Shown here one piece after another: positions 8,481-17,240 of a DNA stretch of 39,969 nucleotides. Position 1 is the first letter of the stretch. Every line of letters starts with the position of its first letter. The notes beneath the pieces are model-generated. The model was not told the origin of the DNA. It did not search any database and saw only the letters and a program-made list of their open reading frames with translations. The stretch covers positions 1 to 39,969 of the forward strand of contig CALUOH010000023.1 in NCBI GenBank assembly GCA_944322025.1. Reading direction: 5' to 3'. The stretch is from an uncultured Bacteroidales bacterium. GTDB lineage: Bacteria; Bacteroidota; Bacteroidia; Bacteroidales; Paludibacteraceae. The position numbers and the translations under genes were made by a program.

Positions 8481-11400
8481 ATGGGATATAGACTACATCA
8501 GTTGCTGACTGCCATCGTATTATTCTGTCTGACGCCATACATGGCGCAGGCGCAGATAGCAGGTTATTCATGTGACTTCGAGGACAGTACACTGGATACG
8601 GCGTGGACACTTAATGCCGGGCCTTTCGGGGAGCGGTGTACGAACAAGTGGTATATAGGTACGGGTGCGAACAACGGGGGCGAGAGGGGCATGTATATAT
8701 CATACGATGAGGGCGAGAGTGCGGGGTATATCAGCGGTGAGGGGAGGGCGCAGGTGGTGTCGGCCTATACGCTGATAGACCATCTGCCGGCGGACAATTA
8801 TGAGATTTCGTTTGACTGGCAGGCACTCGGTATGGACCAGGACGCACTGTATGTCTGCTGGGTGCCGGAGTCCGTTTTCAGCAATTCTACCAACCAGACA
8901 TCATCACTTCCGGCGTATGTCACCGATTATGGGATACGTGTCGGAGGACGGAATGCGCTGAACAATTCGCTGTGGAATTCGCTGTACGGCTCGTTCCGCC
9001 ATGACGGGACTCCGCACAAGCTCTGTTTCGTGTGGAGGAACGGTACCGGGGGCAGTGTCAGCCCGGCAGCGTGTGTGGACAATATAATGATTATACCGCT
9101 CAGTTCGTGCAGGAAGCCGACGGAGATAACTATCACGCCAAACGATACGGTGATTGGCATCAAATGGGACGGGAAGTCTGATGCATACGATGTGCGTATA
9201 AAGTCGCGCGAGAACGGGCAGTGGTATGAGTTCTGGAACCATCAGTCGGACTCCCTCACGGTGTCCGGTCTGCCGGAGGGTACTATCGAGGTGTATGTAC
9301 GTGCGCACTGCGATGAGTTTTATTCCGTATGGGTGTCGAAGGTGCAGTTTATCTATTATCCGGGTCTGAGGTGTGTGGATTTCCTCAACATCAACAATGA
9401 CAACTGTTATTACGGGACGACGCAGAGCCCTTCTGCCAATCCGGGCAAGATGGATGCGGGCTATGCATCGGAGAACAGCCGCCATACGATACATTATCTT
9501 GATTATGAGACAGACCCCCGTACCAACAATGCGCTTAAAACGGTGTCGGACTATGACATAGCGTCCGTGCGGCTGGTCAACTGGCTCGTGTCGTCAGAGG
9601 CGGAGCGTATAGAATATGAGTATACGGTGGATGAGGACGAGTCGGCCGTGCTGCTGCTCCATTATGCGGTGGTGCTGCAACTGCCGAACCACGATATGGA
9701 GAGGCAGCCGCGTTTCACGCTTGAAGTCACCAACGAGAACGGCAGGCCGCTTGACGACGACGGGTGTACATCGCTTGATTTTTCCGCCGGATATGGGACT
9801 GGAGCAAATGAGGGGTGGATACAGATAGGCGAAGGGGATGATGCTATTGTGTGGAAAGACTGGTCCACTGTGGGCGTGAATCTTGAGAAGTATGCCGGGC
9901 AGAAGCTGAAAATAGTGCTTACGACATACGACTGTAAGGACGGCGCACATTATGGCTACGCCTATTTCGCCGTCAGCTGTACGTCGGGCAGGCTGGAGAC
10001 TCTCAGTTGCGGAGAGAATGCGGACAGCCGCTTCCGCGCACCGGACGGCTTCCTTTACAACTGGTACAAGCTGAGTGAGCCGGACAACATATTGTCAGAA
10101 GAGCAGGAGTTTACCATACCGCTGGGCGATACCGCGACTTACGCCTGCAACGTGATACAGATACTGAACGAGAACTGCTACTACACAATCACGGCCAACG
10201 CTCATCCGCGCCTGCCGGTGGCCGAGGCTACATACGAGACGGCTGTGGAGGAGTGCCAGACAGTGGTGCGTTTCACGGACAAGAGCCATGTCATATACCG
10301 TCAGCCAGACGGCGATGTGACGGCAGAGGACGAGGTGTGCGACAGTGTCGTGTGGGACTTCGATGACGGCACGACTTCACGCGAGTGGTCTCCCGAACAT
10401 GTGTTCCCCTATGAGGGAGGGACGTTCGAGGTGACCCAGCGCGTGTTCCTTTCCGGGGTTTGCGACAGTATAACCACATACGTGATAGAGGTGCCGGAGA
10501 ACAATATCCCGCGGGATACGACCCATGCCGTGATATGTGAAGGGGAGCATTACACGTTCAACGGGGAGGATTATTATGTGACCGGGTGTTTCAGCGACAC
10601 GATAGTGGGAGGTTCAGTGAACGGTTGCGACTCCCTTGTGACGCTCAACCTCGTGGTCAATCCTCTCAACACTAAGGAGTTCGAGGCCACGATGTGTGCC
10701 GGAGGCAAGTATGAGTGGAACGGCAATACATACACCACTGCCGGTGACTACACAGACACCGTGACTGCCGTAGGCGATGGTTGCGATACTATCGTGACGC
10801 TGCACCTCACAACCATCCCGGCTATGGAGGGCGAACGCACGCACTACCTCTGCGACGGCGAAAGCCTGACGATAGACGGACAGACCTTCACATCCGACGG
10901 TTCATGGGACGAGGAAGTAGTGGACGAGCGCAAACAGGCCACTGAGGAGGGTGCTTGTGACTCTATAATCACCCACACCGTGGTCTACGCCCCGAAATAC
11001 AACTACGTCATAGAGGCCGCCATCTGTGACGGCGAGACATACAACGCTAACGGCTTCACCGTACAGGCCGAGAACACCTACCCGAAGACAGAGGTGTCAC
11101 GCCTGACCGGCTGCGACTCCCTCGTGACCCTCAACCTCCTCGTCATACGTGACGGCGAGACAGAGCGCGAGGTGACACGCGACATCACAGTCGACCAGCT
11201 CCCGTACAGCTTCTACGGCGAAGAGTACGACGAGAACACACGTCCCGGCACATACACCGGCCAAGTGAACGTCACCTCCGAGAGCGGCAGCTGCTCGATG
11301 ACAGTCAACTACACGCTCAACATAGGCGACCCGACAGACTGGAACAGCACCGGCACGGCAGAAGAGCTTGTCATCACGCCTAACCCCGTGCGCCTGCACG

Positions 11401-11609
11401 AGACAGTGATGCTCCTCCTCGACCTGACGGCCGCCGCGCGTGAAGGCATGACCGTAAGCGTCTACAACAGCACCGGCGCACTTGTCGGACGCTTCACGCC
11501 CGACTCCGAGCCGATAGTGATAGGCGGCTTCGACACCGCCGGTGTCTACATGGTTCGCGTAGTCGACGGCCTCGGCAACGTATACCAAGGCAAAGTTATC
11601 GTGAGATAA
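8481..11609 (+). CDS. large secreted multidomain protein with type IX secretion sorting domain
   Basis: This 1042-residue protein starts at the ATG at 8481, because a signal peptide (YRLHQLLTAIVLFCLTPYMAQAQ) begins there. An in-frame ATG at 8421 would put 20 charged residues in front of it. Order of parts: a beta-sandwich of cleaved-adhesin/MAM type (CDFEDSTLDTAWT...), an Fn3-like segment around residues 210-295, a second sandwich, and a PKD domain (VWDFDDGTTSREWSPEHVF). Then come three or four repeats with the pattern C-G-E-x-Y-x-x-N-G ... GCDSLVTLNL, and a C-terminal T9SS sorting domain (ELVITPNPVRLHETV to the final VYQGKVIVR). It should be exported by Sec, moved across the outer membrane by T9SS and surface-attached; the ligand is unknown. 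Third-position usage switches along the gene: 36 G against 15 C in codons at 8580-8804, but 18 G against 44 C at 11160-11390. Confidence 0.88.
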   Translation: MGYRLHQLLTAIVLFCLTPYMAQAQIAGYSCDFEDSTLDTAWTLNAGPFGERCTNKWYIGTGANNGGERGMYISYDEGESAGYISGEGRAQVVSAYTLIDHLPADNYEISFDWQALGMDQDALYVCWVPESVFSNSTNQTSSLPAYVTDYGIRVGGRNALNNSLWNSLYGSFRHDGTPHKLCFVWRNGTGGSVSPAACVDNIMIIPLSSCRKPTEITITPNDTVIGIKWDGKSDAYDVRIKSRENGQWYEFWNHQSDSLTVSGLPEGTIEVYVRAHCDEFYSVWVSKVQFIYYPGLRCVDFLNINNDNCYYGTTQSPSANPGKMDAGYASENSRHTIHYLDYETDPRTNNALKTVSDYDIASVRLVNWLVSSEAERIEYEYTVDEDESAVLLLHYAVVLQLPNHDMERQPRFTLEVTNENGRPLDDDGCTSLDFSAGYGTGANEGWIQIGEGDDAIVWKDWSTVGVNLEKYAGQKLKIVLTTYDCKDGAHYGYAYFAVSCTSGRLETLSCGENADSRFRAPDGFLYNWYKLSEPDNILSEEQEFTIPLGDTATYACNVIQILNENCYYTITANAHPRLPVAEATYETAVEECQTVVRFTDKSHVIYRQPDGDVTAEDEVCDSVVWDFDDGTTSREWSPEHVFPYEGGTFEVTQRVFLSGVCDSITTYVIEVPENNIPRDTTHAVICEGEHYTFNGEDYYVTGCFSDTIVGGSVNGCDSLVTLNLVVNPLNTKEFEATMCAGGKYEWNGNTYTTAGDYTDTVTAVGDGCDTIVTLHLTTIPAMEGERTHYLCDGESLTIDGQTFTSDGSWDEEVVDERKQATEEGACDSIITHTVVYAPKYNYVIEAAICDGETYNANGFTVQAENTYPKTEVSRLTGCDSLVTLNLLVIRDGETEREVTRDITVDQLPYSFYGEEYDENTRPGTYTGQVNVTSESGSCSMTVNYTLNIGDPTDWNSTGTAEELVITPNPVRLHETVMLLLDLTAAAREGMTVSVYNSTGALVGRFTPDSEPIVIGGFDTAGVYMVRVVDGLGNVYQGKVIVR

Positions 11610-11670
11610 CTTCTTCAGAGGCCGCCCTAAGGATGACCACAAGAGAGTGGCGGCGGCCGGTTTTCAACGG

Positions 11671-11700
11671 AATGGCGGGCTTCACGGCCCGCCATTTTTT
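11671..11700 (+). terminator. terminator of the T9SS cargo gene
   Basis: Inverted repeat AATGGCGGGC / GCCCGCCATT with a 6-nt loop, followed by a T run, about 60 nt after the stop codon. Confidence 0.85.
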
Positions 11701-11879
11701 GTCCCTCCCCCCTCCTCCCTCATCCACATAACCCAACCATAACCTCCTCTTCCTCTCACAAATATCACCCCCTTGTTCTCCTCTCCCGCTCCTTCATCCC
11801 CTCCTGCCCTCTCCCGCACACCTGCTTCTCCCCATGCAGAAAATGCCCGTTCTCTTTCCAAACCCCCTCAAGTGCTAAA
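11701..11879. other. homopyrimidine (C/T) tract leading into repeat copy 4
   Basis: No gene. The plus strand is almost free of G: in 11701-11760 there are 33 C and 1 G, and in 11761-11820 about 31 C and 4 G. This is the mirror image of the G-rich flank of copy 3 and matches the opposite orientation of copy 4. Confidence 0.7.
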
Positions 11880-11930
11880 CAGAGTTAAAAACACGTACTC
11901 TCGAGCCAGCAGCTACGGACACCCTACGGA
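11880..11930 (+). repeat. interspersed intergenic element, copy 4
   Basis: It reads AGAGTTAAAAACACGTACTCTCG, then AGCCAGCAGCTACGGACACCCTACGGAG. It is of the AGCCAGCAGC sub-type, like copies 5 and 7. It shares the upstream extension AAACAGAGTT with copy 7. It ends about 70 nt before the sel1 promoter, in the sense of that gene. Confidence 0.85.
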
Positions 11931-12001
11931 GCTCCTCCCTATCCCCAAGCCCCCTCCGGCGCACTTTCTGCCGCCCCGGTAAAAAAAATTCATATTTCCT
12001 G

Positions 12002-12030
12002 TTGCCTGTAAATGTTTTTTCGTACCTTTG
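12002..12030 (+). promoter_or_regulatory. promoter for the Sel1-repeat gene
   Basis: TTG (12002-12004) and TACCTTTG (12023-12030) are spaced by 18 nt. Transcription would start near 12037, giving an unusually long leader of about 165 nt. Confidence 0.65.
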
Positions 12031-12036
12031 TAGCTG

Positions 12037-12203
12037 TAGATACTTGACAGGGCAGGGAGAAGCCCCTCGGCATCTCCGTTGCGGACTCACTCCTTCCCGC
12101 CGGGCGCGAAGCTCCCGCATCTCACGCGGAGCGGGCTGGCAGCCTTTCCGCAGCCCGGCTGATTAACGGTGACATTATCGAAAATCTTAATCTTTATACT
12201 CGT
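12037..12203 (+). promoter_or_regulatory. long GC-rich structured leader of the Sel1-repeat gene
   Basis: The predicted 5' leader can form several stems. GGAGA (12056-12060) pairs with TCTCC (12073-12077). A bulged CTCCCGC/GCGGAG stem follows around 12111-12130. A 7-bp CGGGCTG/CAGCCCG hairpin lies near 12131-12160. The segment is non-coding and less strand-skewed than the spacer before it. It does not match a riboswitch or housekeeping RNA that I recognise; it may be a regulatory leader or a separate small RNA. Confidence 0.35.
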
Positions 12204-12692
12204 ATGAAACGACTTCTATTTCTGGCTCTTTTTGCCGCAGCGTGCCTCTCGGCCTTTGCCGACGACATAAGCGCATACCGTAAGGCTGCGGAAAGGGGCG
12301 ACGTACGCGCCCAGTGGAATCTCGCCAACTGCTACTACCTCGGCAACGGCGTGGCGCGCAACCTCGAACAGGCCGTCTACTGGTATCAGAAAGCTGCCGA
12401 GCAGAACATGGACATAGCACAGAACGACCTCGGCATCTGCTACTACTTCGGATATGGAGTCTCTGTCGACTACACGAAAGCATTCGGCTGGTTCGTCAAG
12501 GCCGCCGAAAAAGGCTTCGCCGGCGCACAGTACAACCTCGGCGTATGCTACCACAATGGCGACGGCGTGAATCAGGACATCATGCAGGCCATATACTGGT
12601 ATCGCAAGGCGGCAGAGCAGAACTACGAGCCTGCAAAAGAGATACTGGACAGGCTGGAGCTCATCGACGTACAGCCCGAAAGCAGGCTGTGA
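12204..12692 (+). CDS. exported Sel1-like repeat protein
   Basis: This 162-residue protein has a signal peptide (KRLLFLALFAAACLSAFADD) and then tandem Sel1-like (SLR) helix pairs. The repeat signature A-x-x-N-L-x-x-C-Y-x-x-G-x-G-V occurs at LANCYYLGNGV, LGICYYFGYGV and LGVCYHNGDGV, each followed by A-x-x-W-Y/F-x-K-A-A-E. There are three complete repeats plus a closing half. SLR proteins are protein-interaction scaffolds; no catalytic residues are seen. It has its own promoter and long leader. The next gene has its own promoter, so it is probably monocistronic. Confidence 0.88.
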   Translation: MKRLLFLALFAAACLSAFADDISAYRKAAERGDVRAQWNLANCYYLGNGVARNLEQAVYWYQKAAEQNMDIAQNDLGICYYFGYGVSVDYTKAFGWFVKAAEKGFAGAQYNLGVCYHNGDGVNQDIMQAIYWYRKAAEQNYEPAKEILDRLELIDVQPESRL

Positions 12693-12844
12693 CGTGCGCC
12701 TCCTCCTTCCCTCTCTTGCCTATCCCCCTCCCGTCCGTGCGGGTGGGAGCGTGGCTTCATTGTGGAAATTCTTTATAATGTTTATAGTTACGGCGTGTAG
12801 CCCGTGAGGGTTATCCGCCTTTTCGTTTTTTATGCCTGTGCCGC

Positions 12845-12876
12845 CTTGCCCATATTTCCGATTTGCACTATCTTTG
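12845..12876 (+). promoter_or_regulatory. promoter for the ABC-2 permease operon
   Basis: TTG (12845-12847) and TATCTTTG (12869-12876) are spaced by 21 nt. It lies inside the longest open frame, between the ATG at 12804 and the one at 12933, and therefore supports 12933 as the real start. Confidence 0.7.
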
Positions 12877-12932
12877 CGCTGCCGCACCATGGCGGGCGGC
12901 ATCCCGGCATAGCCGCAAGACATAACACGCTT

Positions 12933-14258
12933 ATGAGCAGAATAGGACTTATAATATCGACAGAATACCGCAGCAGGGTAAAGAAAAAGTCGTTCATCCT
13001 CACGACATTCCTCACCCCCGTGCTGTTCGCGTGCCTCATCATGCTGCCCGTCTGGCTGGCAAGCATAGGCAGCAACGAGGAGAAGCGCGTCGCCATAGTG
13101 GACAACACCGGCCTCTACGCCTCGCTCTTCGCCGCCTTGGAGACGGACGACAATATGGTCATCGAAGTAGCCGGGCGGCCTGTCGAGGAGCTTAAAGACG
13201 ACGAGGCGCGTGACTACACCGCCATAGTGCTAATCTCCGCCGATCTCGCGCAGAACCCTGATGCCGTGACCATTTACAGCCACACACAGGTGCCGCGCGA
13301 AGTGACACGCCTTGTCGAAAGCACGCTCTCCGACTATGTGGAGCGCAAGAAGCTCGAAAGCTACAACATCGCCGGGCTTCAACAGATGATAGCAGACGCG
13401 CATACCGAGATACACGCCTCGACTGTGAAGTGGAACGACGCTGGCGAGGAGACCTCCTCAAATACCGACATCGCCATAGCCGTTGGCATGATATCCACCC
13501 TCGTCATATACATGTTCATCTTCGTCTCCGGCGGGCAGGTCATGTCGTCCGTCGTGCAGGAGAAGGCCAACCGCATAGTCGAGGTCATGGTGTGCAGCGT
13601 GAAGCCGTGGGAGCTGATGTGGGGCAAGATAATCAGCGTCGCGCTTGTCTGCCTCACCCAGATAGTGCTGTGGTTCTTGCTCACGGGGCTGCTGACGGGC
13701 ATCATCGGCGGCGTGGCGGGCATAGGCATGGCCTCCGCGCAGACGGGCGACCCCGCCCGGATGATGGAAGCCGCCGCCGGGACATCGCCCGCCGAGTTGG
13801 GTACGCTTGGCGAAGTGCTGCACTCCCTCGCCTCCATCAACTGGGTGCAGCTGATACTCCTCTTTGTGGTCTATTTCATAGGCGGATACCTCCTCTACGC
13901 ATCCCTCTTCGCCGCCATAGGCGCGGCCGTTGACAGCGAGGCCGACACGCAGCAGTTCATGACCCCGATAACGATAATCGTGATATTCGCCCTCTACGCG
14001 GGCATATACAGCGCGGAGAACCCTGACGGCCCGCTGGCCCTGTGGTGTTCCATGATACCGTTCACCTCCCCCATCGTGATGATGGTGCGCCTGCCCTTCG
14101 ATGTGCCGGGCTGGCAGATTGCGGCGAGCCTCGCGCTTCTCGCTCTGACTATAGTGGGCACCACTTGGATAGGCTCTAAGATATACCGTGTCGGTATACT
14201 GATGTACGGCAAGAAGCCATCATGGAAAGAGATGGTCAAATGGTTGAAATACAAATAA
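12933..14258 (+). CDS. ABC-2 type transporter permease (NatB-like)
   Basis: This 441-residue integral membrane protein belongs to the ABC-2 permease family that includes the Na+ exporter subunit NatB. One membrane helix (FILTTFLTPVLFACLIMLPVWLASI) near the N-terminus is followed by a large extracytoplasmic domain of about 170 residues. After that come five or six more helices, with the family motif QVMSSVVQEKANRIVEVMVCSVKPWELMWGKI between the second and third. ATG 12933 is chosen because MSRIGLIISTEYRSRVKKKSFI is the usual start of such proteins and a promoter lies between it and the upstream ATG. The partner ATPase, usually adjacent, is absent here. The next gene begins 7 nt after the stop. 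Confidence 0.85.
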   Translation: MSRIGLIISTEYRSRVKKKSFILTTFLTPVLFACLIMLPVWLASIGSNEEKRVAIVDNTGLYASLFAALETDDNMVIEVAGRPVEELKDDEARDYTAIVLISADLAQNPDAVTIYSHTQVPREVTRLVESTLSDYVERKKLESYNIAGLQQMIADAHTEIHASTVKWNDAGEETSSNTDIAIAVGMISTLVIYMFIFVSGGQVMSSVVQEKANRIVEVMVCSVKPWELMWGKIISVALVCLTQIVLWFLLTGLLTGIIGGVAGIGMASAQTGDPARMMEAAAGTSPAELGTLGEVLHSLASINWVQLILLFVVYFIGGYLLYASLFAAIGAAVDSEADTQQFMTPITIIVIFALYAGIYSAENPDGPLALWCSMIPFTSPIVMMVRLPFDVPGWQIAASLALLALTIVGTTWIGSKIYRVGILMYGKKPSWKEMVKWLKYK

Positions 14259-14265
14259 CCGGACT

Positions 14266-15966
14266 ATGGGCGCATACAGGCCGTTGATAGGTGTGTCGGC
14301 CAACTGGGCCGAGGATACGTCGCGTGTGGCGCAGGCGTATCTCGATGCCGTGACCCTCGCGGGCGGCACTCCCGTGATACTCCCGCTGACCGACTGCACG
14401 GCGCAGATAGAGGACTACGCCGCGCGTATAGACGGGCTGCTGCTGACCGGCGGCGGCGACATCGACCCCGCCTTCTGGGGCGAGCGGCTGATACCGCAGA
14501 GCGGCGTGCCGTCGCCCTACCGTGACAACTACGATTTGGCTCTCTACCGCGCCGTGCGCCGCAGACAGGTGCCTGTTCTCGGCATCTGCCGTGGCATGCA
14601 GGTGATGAGCGTCGCCGAGGGCGGTTCTATATATCAGGACATATACGCGCAGATAGACCGCACTTTGCTGGCGCACAGTCAGGACGCGCCCAAGAGCGAG
14701 GCCACCCATGAGGTACGCCTCTCTCCCGGGTCAAGGCTTGCCTCTCTCTTCGGCACTGAGCGGTTGAGCGTCAACACCATACACCATCAGGCCGTGCGTG
14801 ACCCGGGACGGGGATTCACGGCCGTAGGCGAGTCGCCCGACGGGATATGCGAAGCCATCGAGGCGGAACACTATCCGCTCATCGGCGTGCAGTGGCATCC
14901 TGAGCATCTGCGGTTCACGCAGCCCGCGCACGATGTGCTGTTCCGCTGGCTTGTGGCCGAGGCGCGTGTGCAGGCCGAGGCCGTGCGCGTACACGAACGC
15001 TTCGTGGTACTCGACTCGCACACCGACACGCCTATGGTATGGACTGAGGGAATGAACCTCGGGGAGCGTCAGGCGGATACGCGGGTGGATTTCGCTAAGA
15101 TGCTTGACGGGCGCGTGTCGGCCACATTCATGGTGGCCTATCTGCCCCAGAAGGGTATGAACGACACCGAACGCCGAGAGGCTCACGATACTGCGGTCAA
15201 CACATTCGCCAGACTGCGTGCCCAGATAGACAACAACCCCGACAAGGTAGGGCTTGCGCTGTCGCCTGACGATGTGCTCGTGCTGAAAGACGAAGGTCGT
15301 GCAGCGGCATGTCTTGGACTGGAAAACGGCTACGCGCTTGCGGGCGACATCTCTAATGTAGAGAAGATGTACAGGCTCGGAGTGCGCTATATAACACTCT
15401 GCCACAATGGCGACAATGAGCTGTGCGATTCGGCCAAGGGCAACCACACATACGGTGGGCTCAGTTCGTTTGGCCGTGCCGTGATACGGGAGATGAATCG
15501 CCTCGGCATGATGGTGGACATATCGCATGCCAGTGATGACTCCATGCGGCAGGCGATAGACGAGAGCGCGCTCCCTGTGGTGGCTACGCATTCGAGCATG
15601 AGGGCGTTGTGCGCCCATCCGCGCAACCTGACGGACGACCTGCTCAGGCGGCTTGCCGCGCGGGGTGGGGTCTGCCAGATATGCCTCTACCCCTACTTCC
15701 TCAGTGAGGGCGGTGAGGCCACAGTGCAGACCGTGGCAGACCACATAGACCACGCGGTACGGGTTGCAGGGGTAGACCATGTGGGCGTGGGCAGCGATTT
15801 CGACGGTGGGGGCGGCATCGCGGGCTGCGAGTCGACTGACGAATTGATAAACATCACGAAAGAGCTGCTCTGCCGTGGCTATACCGCTGATGAGGTTGCC
15901 CGCATCATGGGCGGCAACTTCATGCGCGTGTGGCGCGAGGTGGAGGCTCACGCACGGAGATGTTGA
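14266..15966 (+). CDS. fusion of class I glutamine amidotransferase (peptidase C26) and membrane-dipeptidase-like M19 peptidase
   Basis: This 566-residue protein has two full enzyme domains. Residues 1-235 resemble gamma-glutamyl hydrolases (PuuD-type, peptidase C26). LLTGGGDIDP, the nucleophile C108 in GICRGMQV, and the H210/E212 pair in QWHPEH complete a Cys-His-Glu triad. Residues about 245-566 are an M19 renal-dipeptidase barrel with all metal ligands: H252 and D254 (SHTDTP), E353 (LENGY), H421 (VDISHAS), H442 (ATHSSMRALCAHPRN) and D511 (GSDFDG). There is no signal peptide, so it should be cytosolic. The combination suggests sequential cleavage of a gamma-glutamyl bond and then a dipeptide, but that is inference. 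The reading frame runs through the junction without interruption. It lies 7 nt after the permease gene. Confidence 0.92.
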   Translation: MGAYRPLIGVSANWAEDTSRVAQAYLDAVTLAGGTPVILPLTDCTAQIEDYAARIDGLLLTGGGDIDPAFWGERLIPQSGVPSPYRDNYDLALYRAVRRRQVPVLGICRGMQVMSVAEGGSIYQDIYAQIDRTLLAHSQDAPKSEATHEVRLSPGSRLASLFGTERLSVNTIHHQAVRDPGRGFTAVGESPDGICEAIEAEHYPLIGVQWHPEHLRFTQPAHDVLFRWLVAEARVQAEAVRVHERFVVLDSHTDTPMVWTEGMNLGERQADTRVDFAKMLDGRVSATFMVAYLPQKGMNDTERREAHDTAVNTFARLRAQIDNNPDKVGLALSPDDVLVLKDEGRAAACLGLENGYALAGDISNVEKMYRLGVRYITLCHNGDNELCDSAKGNHTYGGLSSFGRAVIREMNRLGMMVDISHASDDSMRQAIDESALPVVATHSSMRALCAHPRNLTDDLLRRLAARGGVCQICLYPYFLSEGGEATVQTVADHIDHAVRVAGVDHVGVGSDFDGGGGIAGCESTDELINITKELLCRGYTADEVARIMGGNFMRVWREVEAHARRC

Positions 15967-16037
15967 CGCTGGGCGGGCATCTCCCCGCCGTGGCGGCAGA
16001 GACCGATTGATATACAGGAAACAAAAAGACTTGCGAT

Positions 16038-16532
16038 ATGAAGAGACTGTTTTTATTGATAGTGGTGTCGGCGTGCATCCCGCTCTGTGCCGGTGCACAG
16101 ACGACAGACACCGTTGCGGCTGCCGGGAAGCCCGCCGCGCCTGCGAGGGTCAGCTACATAGAGAGGCTGTCGTACAAAGACCGCTTTACAAACGCCATGG
16201 TCACTCTGCATCACAGCGACGCGATAGAGCGTCTGCTGAGGCTCTCTTCGGCTGAGACGCGGACGGCACGCGGATTTCGCATACAGCTCTATTCGAGCAA
16301 CCGTGGCGCAAAGGCGCGTGAGGAGGCTTTCGAGATAGAGAAAACCCTGCTGGAGAAGCAGCCTAACATGGAGGTGTATGTCTCATACGAGGCTCCCTTC
16401 TGGAAAGTGCGTGTGGGCAACTGCATAGACCACTCTGCCGCGCAGGAGTTCCGCCGATGGGTCATAGGCGAGTTCCCCGACTACGCTCCGGAGACATACA
16501 TCGTGCCGAGCGAGATACAGATAAAGGAGTGA
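16038..16532 (+). CDS. exported SPOR-like domain protein
   Basis: This 164-residue protein has an N-terminal signal peptide (LFLLIVVSACIPLCAGAQ). Its C-terminal half has the SPOR pattern: GFRIQLYSSNRGAKAREEAFEIEKTLLEKQPNMEVYVSYEAPFWKVRVGNC, then a closing helix and strand (residues about 75-155). SPOR domains bind denuded glycan strands of peptidoglycan, but in this short-protein class the role is not established. It lies 71 nt after the fusion peptidase and 45 nt before folE. Confidence 0.82.
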   Translation: MKRLFLLIVVSACIPLCAGAQTTDTVAAAGKPAAPARVSYIERLSYKDRFTNAMVTLHHSDAIERLLRLSSAETRTARGFRIQLYSSNRGAKAREEAFEIEKTLLEKQPNMEVYVSYEAPFWKVRVGNCIDHSAAQEFRRWVIGEFPDYAPETYIVPSEIQIKE

Positions 16533-16577
16533 GGTGCATAGACCGGTTTTCAACAGAGATAGAGAACACAAAGATAG

Positions 16578-17174
16578 ATGAGTGACAACGAGTTTCAGAT
16601 AATGCCCGGACAGCAGTCTGTGGCGGAGCAGATAGCCGGGCATTACCGGAAGATAATGGAACTGCTGGGCGAGGACGTTGAGCGTGAGGGTCTTGTGAAG
16701 ACTCCCATGCGTGTGGCCAAGGCGATGCTGTTCAACACGCAGGGCTACAATCAGGATCCGGGAGAGGTGCTGCGCGGTGCGAAGTTCCACGAGCAGTACC
16801 GTCAGATGGTGATAGTGAAAGACATAGAGTTCTATTCGCTGTGCGAGCACCACATGCTGCCGTTTTTCGGCAAGGCTCACGTGGGATACATCCCGCGCGA
16901 CTACATCACGGGGCTGAGCAAAATAGCCCGAGTGGTGGACATATTCTCGCGCCGCCTGCAAGTGCAGGAGCGTCTTACGATGCAAATCAAGGAGTGCATC
17001 CAGGAGAACCTTAATCCGCTGGGGGTCATAGTGGTCATAGAGGCGCAGCACATGTGCATGCAGATGCGCGGCGTGCAGAAGCAGGAGTCGGTCACTGTGA
17101 CATCGGACTTCACCGGAGCGTTCAACAGCGCGAAGACCCGCGAGGAGTTCATGAACCTCATAGGCCGCCGCTGA
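16578..17174 (+). CDS. folE: GTP cyclohydrolase I
   Basis: This 198-residue FolE catalyses the first step from GTP to dihydroneopterin triphosphate, leading to tetrahydrofolate. Family landmarks are complete. The zinc ligands are in [10 protein letters not shown] (near residues 87-96) and in [11 protein letters not shown] (near 155-165). The substrate-binding [17 protein letters not shown] follows the first motif, and the C-terminal TSDFTGAF is present. The length is normal for bacterial type IA enzymes. It is part of the plus-strand series leading to recQ, with 66 nt to the next start. Confidence 0.96.
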   Translation: MSDNEFQIMPGQQSVAEQIAGHYRKIMELLGEDVEREGLVKTPMRVAKAMLFNTQGYNQDPGEVLRGAKFHEQYRQMVIVKDIEFYSLCEHHMLPFFGKAHVGYIPRDYITGLSKIARVVDIFSRRLQVQERLTMQIKECIQENLNPLGVIVVIEAQHMCMQMRGVQKQESVTVTSDFTGAFNSAKTREEFMNLIGRR

Positions 17175-17240
17175 GCGGGTCATGAATGCCTGCCGCTTAC
17201 CGCAGGTGCGCCGCCACATTAACCGGAGAGAGACAAGCAG

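Noticed and set aside
12728..12749. CTCCC...GGGAG hairpin as sel1 terminator
   Set aside because: The stem is interrupted and no U run follows, so the evidence is insufficient.
12804..12932. N-terminal extension of the ABC-2 permease
   Set aside because: It starts upstream of the best promoter (-33 at 12845, -7 at 12869), and family members start at MSRIGLI.
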